Assembly: GCF_004803815.1 (NCBI RefSeq)
Contig: NZ_CP012544.1
Coordinates: 806,001-870,000, forward strand
DNA length: 64,000 nucleotides
Origin: Campylobacter showae
Lineage (GTDB): Bacteria > Campylobacterota > Campylobacteria > Campylobacterales > Campylobacteraceae
Direction: 5' to 3'
Both the position numbers and the translations under genes were made by a program. The notes under the pieces are model-generated. The model was not told the DNA's origin and searched no databases. It saw nothing but the letters and a program-made list of their open reading frames with translations. Shown here one piece after another: positions 57,130-64,000 of this stretch (position 1 is its first letter; each line of letters opens with the position of its first letter).

Positions 57130-57987
57130 GTGAAAATTTTAAAAGCTATTTTTGCGGCGGCATCGGCGGTTTGCTATCTAAACTCGGCCGTTTTACCCGA
57201 AAGCGACTGGAGCAAAAAGGATCTAAAAGGCGAGGTCAAAAGCATGACGGCTACGGAGTACGAATACTCCGTAGATGGCTCCGGCACGCTAGAAAATACG
57301 CGCGTGAAGCTAACGGAGTTTAACGAAAACGGCTATATACTGCAAGAAACCGAGCACATAAACGGCGTACCAAACAGCTCGGTTTTGTTTGAATACGGCA
57401 AAGACGGGCTAATACGCAAAAAATACCAAGATAGCGCCGTTTATCTCTACGAATACGAATTTGACGGCGAAAATTTAGTCGCAACGGCTAAAGAGCAGCA
57501 TGTGGGGGATAAATTTTACCCGCGCACGGAGAAAACTACTTACGGCAAGGACGGCAAAATGATCGCTCGGGCTGTGTATTCCGGCGGGACGCTAGTGATA
57601 GACGATAGCTACGTCTACGACGAAAAGGGCGTTTTAGCGCGGATAGAAAATAATCTGGAGCCGCGGCACGGTATAGAGATAAATTACGAACACAAGCCAA
57701 ACGGCGAATATGAAAAAATCACGCAAGCCCCGGGCTCGAAATGGGTTTATTACTACGCCGCAAACGGCGACGAGATGGAGTATACGTCGGTGAATTACTT
57801 CGGATCTGAGGCAAAAATCGGGCAAATCTTGCAGTTTAAGGATATAAGCAGGGACGAGCGGGGAAATTTGACACATAAAACCTCGGTCAAATTTAAGCCC
57901 GCGGACAAATACTACGAAAACGGCGACATAAAAGAGATCGGTCTATATAAAAAAACGGAAATAAAATATGAATATTACGCAAAATAA
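57130..57987 (+). CDS. Secreted repeat protein encoded within a two-component operon
   Basis: A 285-residue protein with an N-terminal signal peptide (about 1-20, ILKAIFAAASAVCYLNSA) and a body of short beta-type repeats of about 20 residues with the pattern Y/F-x-x-x-G-x-[IL] (LTEFNENGYILQETE, LFEYGKDGLIRKKYQ, TTYGKDGKMIARAVY, SYVYDEKGVLARIEN), resembling YD/RHS-like or WG-like beta repeats. It is probably periplasmic. It starts with GTG 16 bases after the response regulator and overlaps the kinase by 20 bases, so it is cotranscribed and may serve as the sensor partner or output of the system. Name-giving family not identified. Confidence 0.75.
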   Translation: MKILKAIFAAASAVCYLNSAVLPESDWSKKDLKGEVKSMTATEYEYSVDGSGTLENTRVKLTEFNENGYILQETEHINGVPNSSVLFEYGKDGLIRKKYQDSAVYLYEYEFDGENLVATAKEQHVGDKFYPRTEKTTYGKDGKMIARAVYSGGTLVIDDSYVYDEKGVLARIENNLEPRHGIEINYEHKPNGEYEKITQAPGSKWVYYYAANGDEMEYTSVNYFGSEAKIGQILQFKDISRDERGNLTHKTSVKFKPADKYYENGDIKEIGLYKKTEIKYEYYAK

Positions 57988-59029
57988 GAAAAAATACCTA
58001 ATCAGTTTAAAAACCTACACGGCGGCGATGTTTATCTTCGTCTTTTGCGTGCTTTGCGTCGCGGCGTCGGCGGCGATCCTGGCTTACGAGCGGATATTTG
58101 AGATGAAGCTTGGGATGTTTTGGGGCATTATCAGCTTTTGCGCTATCGTGATGGGCGCGGGCGGAGCGATATTTTACGCGGTATCGGCTTATTTTTTGAG
58201 ATATGTCGAGAGCTTTAGACTGGCAGCCGGCAAGATCGCTAGAGGCGACTTTGCCGTTAGGGTCGCGCGCAAAAACTGCAAGCGCGGCGCAGATAGCGAA
58301 TATCTGCACGAGCTAGACGAGCTGGCGGCAAATATAAATTTGACCGCGGCGGCGCTGGAAAAAATGGACTACATGCAAAAGGACTTCATTTCAAGCGTCT
58401 CGCACGAGCTAAAAACGCCACTAAGCGTCATCAGCGGCTACTGTGAGATCGCGCAGGACGAGACGGACGAGACGCGCAGAAACGAGTATCTGGGGCTCAT
58501 AAAAGAGCAGGCAAACTCGCTAAGTAGGCTGTGCGAGGACATGCTGCTGCTCTCGCGGCTAGATAGCCAAGCGGGCGTAAATTTAGACGAAAACGTGCGA
58601 GTAGACGAGCAGCTACGAAAGGCCGCGGCGATGCTGATGCAAAAGTACGACGGGCGGGAGTTTGATCTGGATCTACCCGCCGTAAGCGTACGCAGCAACG
58701 CCTCGATGCTAGCGCAAATTTGGATAAATTTGATGGATAACGCGCTAAAGTACTCGGCCGCGGACGTCGGCGTGAGCTGCTGCGAAGAGGGCGACGGGCT
58801 TGTCGTGCGCATTAGCGACGAGGGGGCTGGCATAGAGGCAAAAAAGCTAGAAAAAATCTACGATAAATTTTATCAATGCGAGGAGTCGCACAAGGGCAAA
58901 GGTAGCGGCCTGGGGCTATCTATCGTGCGGCGTATCGTTCATCTTTTAGGCGGCGAGATAAGCTACGAAAGCGAGCCTGGACGCGGTACGAGCGTAAGCG
59001 TAATGATCCCAAACGCGCGTAAAATTTGA
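57968..59029 (+). CDS. Sensor histidine kinase with a minimal periplasmic loop
   Basis: A 353-residue histidine kinase. Two membrane helices (about 17-39 and 49-73) are separated by only about nine residues, so there is essentially no extracytoplasmic sensor domain. HAMP-like region 73-125, H-box SSVSHELKTPLSVISGY with the phospho-His near 144, N-box IWINLMDNALKYS, G1 ISDEGAGIE, F-box KFYQCEESHKGKGSGLGLSIV. It resembles intramembrane-sensing kinases that depend on accessory membrane or periplasmic proteins, which makes the overlapping secreted protein gene a natural partner. Inference: signal comes through that protein or through the membrane. Confidence 0.92.
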   Translation: MNITQNKKKYLISLKTYTAAMFIFVFCVLCVAASAAILAYERIFEMKLGMFWGIISFCAIVMGAGGAIFYAVSAYFLRYVESFRLAAGKIARGDFAVRVARKNCKRGADSEYLHELDELAANINLTAAALEKMDYMQKDFISSVSHELKTPLSVISGYCEIAQDETDETRRNEYLGLIKEQANSLSRLCEDMLLLSRLDSQAGVNLDENVRVDEQLRKAAAMLMQKYDGREFDLDLPAVSVRSNASMLAQIWINLMDNALKYSAADVGVSCCEEGDGLVVRISDEGAGIEAKKLEKIYDKFYQCEESHKGKGSGLGLSIVRRIVHLLGGEISYESEPGRGTSVSVMIPNARKI

Positions 59030-59235
59030 GGCAAAGCGCGGTTAAATTTGAGAAAATTTGCGCTTTTGCGGCGGGCTAATTTGACTCTCAGGCTCGGCTG
59101 ATTGCGCGACAAATTTCATTTGCGGGCGCGAAATTTGACGAAATTTTAAATTTGATGCGAGCGACGCAACCTAGTTTGCTGTAAATTTGACGAAATAAGC
59201 GTAAATTTAACGCGAAATTTTAAAAAGTCATACAA

Positions 59236-59263
59236 AGGACACATTGAGGACACAAAAGGTCAT
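59236..59263 (+). promoter_or_regulatory. Tandem direct repeats next to a -10 box
   Basis: AGGACACA occurs at 59236-59243 and 59247-59254, 11 bases apart, followed by AGGTCAT ten bases on, abutting the TATAAT at 59264. Direct repeats of about one helical turn are the usual binding site of OmpR-family regulators. The upstream operon encodes one. Confidence 0.55.
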
Positions 59264-59269
59264 TATAAT
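59264..59269 (+). promoter_or_regulatory. -10 box of the 28-residue peptide gene
   Basis: TATAAT, 24 bases before the ATG of the small ORF; the -35 region is replaced by the direct repeats at 59236-59254. Confidence 0.65.
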
Positions 59270-59293
59270 TCTCCAAAAATAAAGGAGAAAAAT

Positions 59294-59380
59294 ATGAAAG
59301 ATTCTGCAGTAACTCACGTAACTATGGCTATCGGAGCCGTGCTTTGGGGCTGTCTAACCGCAGCGGTGGTTTTATTTTAA
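59294..59380 (+). CDS. Small single-pass membrane peptide (28 aa)
   Basis: ATG 59294, preceded by AAAGGAG with ideal spacing, opens a 28-codon frame ending TAA at 59378. The product has a polar start (MKDSAVTHVT) and one hydrophobic helix (MAIGAVLWGCLTAAVVLF) with one cysteine. It has its own promoter and a clean terminator, which together are strong evidence that it is expressed. No family recognised. Its position after the two-component operon and behind operator-like repeats suggests regulation by that system. Confidence 0.7.
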   Translation: MKDSAVTHVTMAIGAVLWGCLTAAVVLF

Positions 59381-59416
59381 CGATTAACGTAACAAAACGT
59401 AAAAACAAAAATCTAC

Positions 59417-59450
59417 GGACGAGTATCTCAGCAATGGCTCGTCCATTTTT
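59417..59450 (+). terminator. Terminator of the 28-residue peptide gene
   Basis: A perfect 7-bp stem GGACGAG/CTCGTCC (59417-59423 and 59438-59444) with a 14-nt loop is followed by ATTTTTTG. The rest of 59451-59690 is AT-rich and I see only a possible -10 (TAAAAT) before leuD. Confidence 0.8.
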
Positions 59451-59690
59451 TGATCAAATTTAACCGCAATCCCGCCGCTCTGAAACTCACCTTTTCTAAC
59501 CGCTCAAATTTGCGCAGCTTGTTGAATTTCCCGCTTCGGCGAGCTTGTTTTTATATAAAATTTAACTCGAGAGCCGAACTGTTTAAATTTAACCTCAAAT
59601 TTACACGCACCGACCGCTAGCTATCGCGCTTTGATTGTTTATTTAGTTTCTTTTAGATAAAATCGCCCAAATTTAATCTTAAGGCGAATC

Positions 59691-60173
59691 ATGAAACAAG
59701 CAAAAGTCTGGAAATTCGGCGACAATATCGACACCGACATCATCATAGCCGCGCGCTATCTAAATACCTCCGACGAGAAAATCTTGGCCACTCATATCAT
59801 GGAGGACGCCGATCCCGAGTTTAGCAAAAAAATCTCCGCGGGCGACGTCATCGTAGCGGGCGAAAATTTCGGCTGCGGCAGCTCGCGCGAGCACGCTCCT
59901 TTGGCGCTTAAGGCTGCAGGCATAGGAGCCGTGATAGCCAAGAGCTTTGCTAGGATTTTTTATAGAAATAGCTTTAACACTGGGCTTTTGATACTGGAAA
60001 TCAAAGAAACGGGCGAGATAAACGCCGGCGACGAGCTAAAAATCGACGTAGATAACGGCGCGGTCGTAAATTTAACGAGCGGCAAAGAGTATAAATTTAG
60101 CCCGATACCGCCGTTTATGCAAGAGCTTTTAAAAAGCGGCGGCCTCATAGAATACGCAAAAACAAGGATATAA
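59691..60173 (+). CDS. leuD: 3-isopropylmalate dehydratase small subunit
   Basis: A 160-residue LeuD, the swivel-domain subunit that with LeuC isomerises isopropylmalate in leucine synthesis. The start [20 protein letters not shown], the [17 protein letters not shown] motif and [17 protein letters not shown] are standard for the archaeal/epsilon-type short LeuD. leuC and leuA are not in the window. It lies one base before leuB. C. jejuni has all four genes together, so this cluster is reduced or split here. Confidence 0.95.
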   Translation: MKQAKVWKFGDNIDTDIIIAARYLNTSDEKILATHIMEDADPEFSKKISAGDVIVAGENFGCGSSREHAPLALKAAGIGAVIAKSFARIFYRNSFNTGLLILEIKETGEINAGDELKIDVDNGAVVNLTSGKEYKFSPIPPFMQELLKSGGLIEYAKTRI

Positions 60174-60174
60174 A

Positions 60175-61248
60175 ATGGCTAAAATTTATAACATAGCGGT
60201 GATAAAGGGCGACGGCATCGGCCCTGAGATAGTGGATGAGGCGATAAAGGCGCTGGATGCGGCTAGCGCGGAGTTTGGTTTTGAGCTTAGCTATAACTTT
60301 TATCTGATGGGCGGCGCCGCGATCGACGTGTTCGGCGAGCCTTTGCCTAGCGAGACGTTAAGCGGCGCGCTAAACTCGGACGCGGTGCTTTTTGGCGCCA
60401 TAGGCGGGCCTAAATGGGACGGCTTGCCGCGTCATCTACGCCCTGAAAGCGGGCTTTTGAAGCTGCGAAAAGGGCTTGGCGCGTATGCAAATTTGCGCCC
60501 TGCGATGATATTTGACGAGCTGGTGGACGCTAGCACGCTAAAGCCATCTGTCCTTCAGGGCGTCGATTTTATCGTGGTTCGCGAGCTAACGGGCGGGATA
60601 TATTTCGGTCAGCCACGCGAGAAAAAAGAAAACAGCGCCTACAACACGATGACCTACACGAGCGAGGAGATCGAGCGCATCGCAAAGGTCGGATTTGAAA
60701 CCGCGATGAAGCGCAAAAAACGCGTCTGCATGGTCGATAAGGCAAACGTGCTAGAGACTAGTCAGCTCTGGCGCGAGGTCACGAGTGAGGTCGCAAAGAG
60801 CTATCCGGAGGTAAATTTGGAGTTTATGTACGTCGATAACGCGGCAATGCAGCTGGTGCGCGCACCTAGTAAATTTGACGTGATTTTGACGGAAAATCTC
60901 TTTGGCGATATCCTAAGCGACGAGGCTAGCATGGTGTGCGGCTCGATAGGGCTCCTGCCAAGCGCCAGCATCGGGGGCAAGGTGGGCATCTACGAGCCTA
61001 TCCACGGCAGTGCGCCTGATATCGCGGGGCAGGGCATCGCAAACCCGGTCGCTACGATACTAAGCGCGGCGATGATGCTTAGGTATTCATTTGGCGAAAA
61101 CGCGGCCGCGCAAGCGATCGAAAACGCCGTAAAAGCCGCACTCGCGCAAGGATACAGGACGAAGGATATAGCGCAATTTGACGCTAAAGAAATTTGCACT
61201 ACGAGCGAAATGGGCAGTATCGTAGCCTCACTCGTAAAAAAAGCATAA
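60175..61248 (+). CDS. leuB: 3-isopropylmalate dehydrogenase
   Basis: A 357-residue NAD-dependent enzyme for the third step of leucine synthesis. Motifs: [35 protein letters not shown] (substrate arginines nearby), [48 protein letters not shown], and the NAD-binding [28 protein letters not shown]. The ATG is one base after the leuD stop region (TAAAATGG). A short gene follows two bases later. Confidence 0.96.
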   Translation: MAKIYNIAVIKGDGIGPEIVDEAIKALDAASAEFGFELSYNFYLMGGAAIDVFGEPLPSETLSGALNSDAVLFGAIGGPKWDGLPRHLRPESGLLKLRKGLGAYANLRPAMIFDELVDASTLKPSVLQGVDFIVVRELTGGIYFGQPREKKENSAYNTMTYTSEEIERIAKVGFETAMKRKKRVCMVDKANVLETSQLWREVTSEVAKSYPEVNLEFMYVDNAAMQLVRAPSKFDVILTENLFGDILSDEASMVCGSIGLLPSASIGGKVGIYEPIHGSAPDIAGQGIANPVATILSAAMMLRYSFGENAAAQAIENAVKAALAQGYRTKDIAQFDAKEICTTSEMGSIVASLVKKA

Positions 61249-61250
61249 AG

Positions 61251-61496
61251 ATGAAAGATACGATTACCGAGGCCCTAATCTACGAGGCTCAAGGACTAAA
61301 AGACGACGCGCTGATAGTTTATAGAAATATTCTAAAGCGCGAGCCTGCAAACGCCGCCGCGATCGCCGCGATAAGGCGCCTAAGCGGCCTTAGTAGAAAA
61401 AAAACGGGCGTAAACGAGCAGATGAAAGATTTTTTTATTAAAATGAAAACCGACGAAGAAATAACCGAATTTAAAAGGTGGCTGATAAAACTATGA
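61251..61496 (+). CDS. Small helical protein upstream of ciaD (Cj0787-like)
   Basis: An 81-residue protein with an apparent TPR-like helical pair at the start (ITEALIYEAQGLKDDALIVYRNILKREPANAAAIAAIRRL) and a basic central linker. I chose ATG 61251, two bases after the leuB stop; an in-frame start at 61194 lies inside leuB. C. jejuni has a short gene (Cj0787) before ciaD and cca, matching this position. Its stop overlaps the ciaD ATG. Function unknown; the repeat suggests protein-protein contacts. Confidence 0.8.
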   Translation: MKDTITEALIYEAQGLKDDALIVYRNILKREPANAAAIAAIRRLSGLSRKKTGVNEQMKDFFIKMKTDEEITEFKRWLIKL

Positions 61497-62011
61497 AACT
61501 AGAAGAAATAGCGAAAATGGCGATAGACGAGGTGGCGATGGAGCTAGAGCGAATGGACGCCGCGCGCGAAAAACAGGACGTATCGCAAGAGGCTTGCGAA
61601 ACTAAAGACGGGATAAATTTAACAAATACGCCCGTATCAAGCGGCGATGTAAATTTAACCAACGCCGCTGGTCTTGCAAATTTAGTTAGCGAGATAAGCG
61701 TGGACGAGGCTAGCGAGTTTGAAGCTGTTTTAGAAAACGCGGCAAACTCGCAAAACGTCGCGCCCGAATTTGACGGCGTAGAGGAGATCGCCCTGACCGC
61801 TACGCCTCAAAAAGCCTTTGAAGTCGAGGTTGCAAATTTCACGGGTGAGGAGATATTTCTAAAAAACTTAAAAGAGCGCGTTTTGGTGCTTTTTGAAGGG
61901 CTAAACGCGACTAGTGAGGAAAATCTGAAAGACAGGCTCTCGCTCACGCTTAAATTTTTAGAATTCGTACTGGCAAATGTCGAAAATCGGCTCGAAAATC
62001 TGCAAAAATAA
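61493..62011 (+). CDS. CiaD-like invasion-associated protein
   Basis: A 172-residue homologue of C. jejuni Cj0788 (CiaD), an effector exported through the flagellar apparatus and linked to host-cell invasion in C. jejuni. The N-terminal amphipathic segment MKLEEIAKMAIDEV and the C-terminal core EIFLKNLKERVLVLFEGLNA...LTLKFLEFVLANVENRLE match the family closely; the middle (about 30-115) is acidic, low in sequence conservation and rich in Asn/Thr/Ala. ATG 61493 overlaps the previous stop (ATGA). Whether this organism exports it is inference. Confidence 0.85.
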   Translation: MKLEEIAKMAIDEVAMELERMDAAREKQDVSQEACETKDGINLTNTPVSSGDVNLTNAAGLANLVSEISVDEASEFEAVLENAANSQNVAPEFDGVEEIALTATPQKAFEVEVANFTGEEIFLKNLKERVLVLFEGLNATSEENLKDRLSLTLKFLEFVLANVENRLENLQK

Positions 62012-63113
62012 AAATCTAAAATGGCTGCGAGATTTTCTAGCACCCTACACTAAGCGCGCGTATATCGTGGGCGGCTGCGTTCGCGACGCGATGCTTGGTA
62101 AAAAAATCTCTGACTTTGACGTTGAAATTTACGGTATCGAGCCTGCTAAATTTGACGCGCTGATGGCACAAATCGGCGCTTGCGGCGTGGGCAAAAACTA
62201 CTTCGTTTATAAATTTAAAAATTTCGACCTTTCTTTGCCGCGAACCGAAAATAAAACCGGCGAGGGACACAAGGCCTTTGAGGTGGCCTACTCAGATGAC
62301 GAGCGTGCGGCGTCTTTGCGCCGAGACTTTACCGTAAATGCGATGATGATAAATATCTTTGACGGCTCGTTTTTAGACTTTTACGGCGGAGAGAGAGACC
62401 TAAAGCGCGGTATCTTGCGCCATATCGACGATGAAAAATTCGCCGAAGATAGCCTGCGCATACTGCGAGCAGTGCAGTTTAGCGCGCGGCTAAATTTTCG
62501 TATCGCGCGGGAGAGTTTGGGGCTGATGAAACGCCTAAGTATCAGCGATCTTAGCCGAGAGCGCATAAACGGCGAGCTAATGAAGCTTTTTGGCGCCAAA
62601 TTTCAAGAGGTTGGCTTTTTGTATCTTTATAAACTAGGTCTTCTTGGTAAAATTTTCGGGCTAAATTTGAGCCGAGCCGAGGCGGAAAAATTTGCCGCAA
62701 AACTAAAAAGCGCGGTCAAATTTCTACCCAAACAAAACGGCAAAAAAGACGAGCGCGAGTTTTTATATCTTTTAAACGGCTTTTTTGGCATTAAAAATTT
62801 TTACGACTTAGGGCTTCCTAAAAGCTTTGAAGCTTGCGTTAAAGAACCGTTTTTTGCGTGTCGTCCGAGCGATAAAGATTTGCTAAAAATCGCCCTTGAT
62901 AAACTGCTAAAAAGCTGGCTCGGGCTAAACTCGCCAAGCCTCATAAAAAGAGCTAAAAATTTAGGCGTTTATGAGGCTAAATTTGAACCCACTATTGACA
63001 CGGCTGAGATTTTAAAACTGGGCTTTAAAGGAGCTGCAATAGGCGCTGAGATAAGGCGTAGGCAGGATATAGCGATAGATAAATTTTTAAACGAAAAGTC
63101 AAGCTGTGCCTAA
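61977..63113 (+). CDS. cca: CCA-adding tRNA nucleotidyltransferase
   Basis: A 378-residue class II polymerase-like nucleotidyltransferase. The signature RAYIVGGCVRDAMLGKKISDFDVEIYG holds the GG and DxD motifs, RRDFTVNAMMINIFDGSFLDFYGGERDLKRGILRHI follows, and EDSLRILRAVQFSARLNFRIARESLGLM is the RRAxRF-type motif. The 3' half is less conserved. The start overlaps ciaD by 35 bases. It repairs or adds the 3' CCA of tRNAs; the tRNA-Gln in this window already encodes its CCA. Confidence 0.93.
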   Translation: MSKIGSKICKNKNLKWLRDFLAPYTKRAYIVGGCVRDAMLGKKISDFDVEIYGIEPAKFDALMAQIGACGVGKNYFVYKFKNFDLSLPRTENKTGEGHKAFEVAYSDDERAASLRRDFTVNAMMINIFDGSFLDFYGGERDLKRGILRHIDDEKFAEDSLRILRAVQFSARLNFRIARESLGLMKRLSISDLSRERINGELMKLFGAKFQEVGFLYLYKLGLLGKIFGLNLSRAEAEKFAAKLKSAVKFLPKQNGKKDEREFLYLLNGFFGIKNFYDLGLPKSFEACVKEPFFACRPSDKDLLKIALDKLLKSWLGLNSPSLIKRAKNLGVYEAKFEPTIDTAEILKLGFKGAAIGAEIRRRQDIAIDKFLNEKSSCA

Positions 63114-63174
63114 AAATTAACCTAGTTAAAAGCGCAAATTGGCTAAAATCAAGCCCTATTTTAAAGAGGCGAAA

Positions 63175-63309
63175 GTGGAAAAAACTTCAAATATAAATTT
63201 TCAAAATAAAGATATTCTTTTTAATATAAGTTTTGCAAAAAGCCTAAATTTGAACAGCTCTGCAAATGCTTGCGCAGCTGTTAAAACGCAGGCTAAGGCG
63301 GCTTTTTAA
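63175..63309 (+). CDS. Possible 44-residue ORF directly upstream of trmL
   Basis: GTG 63175, preceded by AAAGAGGCGAAA, opens a 44-codon frame whose TAA (63307-63309) touches the trmL ATG (63310). The product (MEKTSNINFQNKDILFNI..., Asn/Ala-rich) has no membrane segment or recognised motif. The ribosome-binding site and exact junction suggest a translated leader or small protein; no independent support. Confidence 0.4.
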   Translation: MEKTSNINFQNKDILFNISFAKSLNLNSSANACAAVKTQAKAAF

Positions 63310-63789
63310 ATGTTTAATATCGTCCTTGTTCATCCTCAAATCCCCCAAAATACGGGCTCGATCGGCCGCATGTGCGTAAATGCAAACCTTAAGCTGCATA
63401 TAATCAAACCGACCGTTTTTGATATCAGCGAAAAGGCCGTTAGGCGCGCGGGGCTTGATTATTGGGCGCGGCTAAATCCCGTGATTTGGGAGAGTTTGGA
63501 TGAGTTTTTGCACGCAAACGCCCAGTTCGAGGATAGATTTTTTTACGCGACGACGAAGGCGCATAAATTTTACTTTGAAGCGGAGTTTAAAAAGGGCGAC
63601 TTTTTGTTTTTCGGCGGCGAAAGTACGGGCCTGCCTATGGAGCTGATGGAGCGAAATTTCGCAAATGCGATCAAAATCCCGATGGGCGAGCATGGTAGAA
63701 GCTTAAATTTAGCCACGAGCGCGGGCATCATCGCGTATGAGGCTATCAGGCAAAATTTCGCCCAGTCAGGACTTGGAAGCGCGCTATGA
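63310..63789 (+). CDS. trmL: tRNA (cytidine/uridine-2'-O-)-methyltransferase TrmL
   Basis: A 159-residue SPOUT-fold methyltransferase for the 2'-O position of nucleotide 34 of tRNA-Leu. The start FNIVLVHPQIPQNTGSIGRMCVNANLKLHIIKP and the cofactor knot FFGGESTGLPMELMERN...IPMGEHGRSLNLATSAGIIAYEAIRQ are characteristic. Length is typical. The stop overlaps the start of the following nuclease-family gene (ATGA). Confidence 0.94.
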   Translation: MFNIVLVHPQIPQNTGSIGRMCVNANLKLHIIKPTVFDISEKAVRRAGLDYWARLNPVIWESLDEFLHANAQFEDRFFYATTKAHKFYFEAEFKKGDFLFFGGESTGLPMELMERNFANAIKIPMGEHGRSLNLATSAGIIAYEAIRQNFAQSGLGSAL

Positions 63790-64000
63790 AATTTACGGTA
63801 AATAGGCTCTTTGCGCTCTTTTTTGCGGCTCTATTTTTCGCCGTTTTTGCGGCGGGCGCCGAGTTAAAGATCGCTACTTTTAACGCGCAAAATTTATTTG
63901 ACGCCAAAAACGACGGCAGCGAGTATAATGATTTTGTCGTCGGCAAATCGGAGTGGAACGAGAAAAAAGCGAGCGCCAAATTTAAAGCCGTAAGCGCAAA
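63786..64000 (+). CDS. Secreted endonuclease/exonuclease/phosphatase-family protein (3' end outside window)
   Basis: ATG 63786 overlaps the trmL stop and the frame stays open to the window end (71 codons). A signal peptide (about 1-23, LFALFFAALFFAVFAAGA) is followed by LKIATFNAQNLFDAKNDGSEYNDF, the start motif of the DNase I-like EEP family with the metal-binding Asn. Catalytic His and Asp lie beyond the window. Nuclease or phosphodiesterase specificity cannot be judged. Confidence 0.75.
   Translation, partial: MKFTVNRLFALFFAALFFAVFAAGAELKIATFNAQNLFDAKNDGSEYNDFVVGKSEWNEKKASAKFKAVSA

Overview
The window looks like a chromosomal segment of a Campylobacter species (Campylobacterota), probably one of the higher-GC, oral-type species (C. 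showae/rectus/curvus/concisus group); the species cannot be fixed from the sequence alone. Evidence: gene blocks that match C. jejuni order from memory (hrcA-grpE-dnaK; rpsO with an Rrf2 regulator and flhA; a cmoB gene followed by a Cj0977-type hot-dog gene; hydrolase-nadE-lpxK-thrC-kdsB; guaB-gatA-small ORF-ileS-cinA; a Cj0787/CiaD/cca block), epsilon-type sigma-54 promoters, and a very high density of the palindrome AAATTT.

Layout. 1-4.6 kb: end of a flagellin-family gene, a CopD-like membrane protein and the HrcA-controlled heat-shock operon. 4.6-10.6 kb: rpsO, then a rightward run of Rrf2 regulator, flhA, DHH phosphoesterase, small protein, lipoprotein, cmoB and the Cj0977 homologue. 10.8-17.4 kb: metallo-hydrolase, nadE, a divergent DegT-fold protein, lpxK, cutA, thrC, kdsB and a YgbA-like protein. 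17.6-20.6 kb: tRNA-Gln(CUG), dsbD, ppk2. 20.9-23.6 kb: four genes of an unrecognised multi-pass membrane family, two of them frameshifted. 23.9-28.6 kb: a periplasmic reductase locus with two Tat-exported flavoproteins, a tetrahaem cytochrome and a NapC/NrfH-type quinol dehydrogenase. 29-37 kb: a leftward housekeeping run (nitrilase, xseB, metX, guaB, gatA, ileS) and the divergent cinA. 38-46 kb: rhodanese, an FbpABC ferric-iron importer, another membrane-family gene, and a FecCD/BtuC-type metal-chelate importer. 46-52 kb: a sixth membrane-family gene, rpoD, flgF and flgG with sigma-54 promoters and structured leaders, and a broken Sel1-repeat gene. 52-64 kb: azlCD, asparaginase, DUF1877, LysE exporter, a two-component system with a secreted repeat protein between its genes, a 28-residue membrane peptide with its own promoter and terminator, leuD-leuB, and a cca/ciaD/trmL block.

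The most unusual material is (i) a set of 75-140 bp imperfect hairpins in intergenic DNA, several of them homologous or showing compensatory base changes, concentrated around flgF-flgG, the asparaginase gene and the flavoprotein locus; (ii) matching sigma-54 promoter plus leader modules in front of flgF and flgG, with an extra promoter at flgG; (iii) the six-member membrane-protein family with two shared C-terminal-half motifs; and (iv) a two-component locus whose kinase has almost no periplasmic domain, followed by a promoter with tandem operator-like repeats driving a tiny membrane peptide. All readings are by eye; family assignments rest on recalled motifs, not on database searches.
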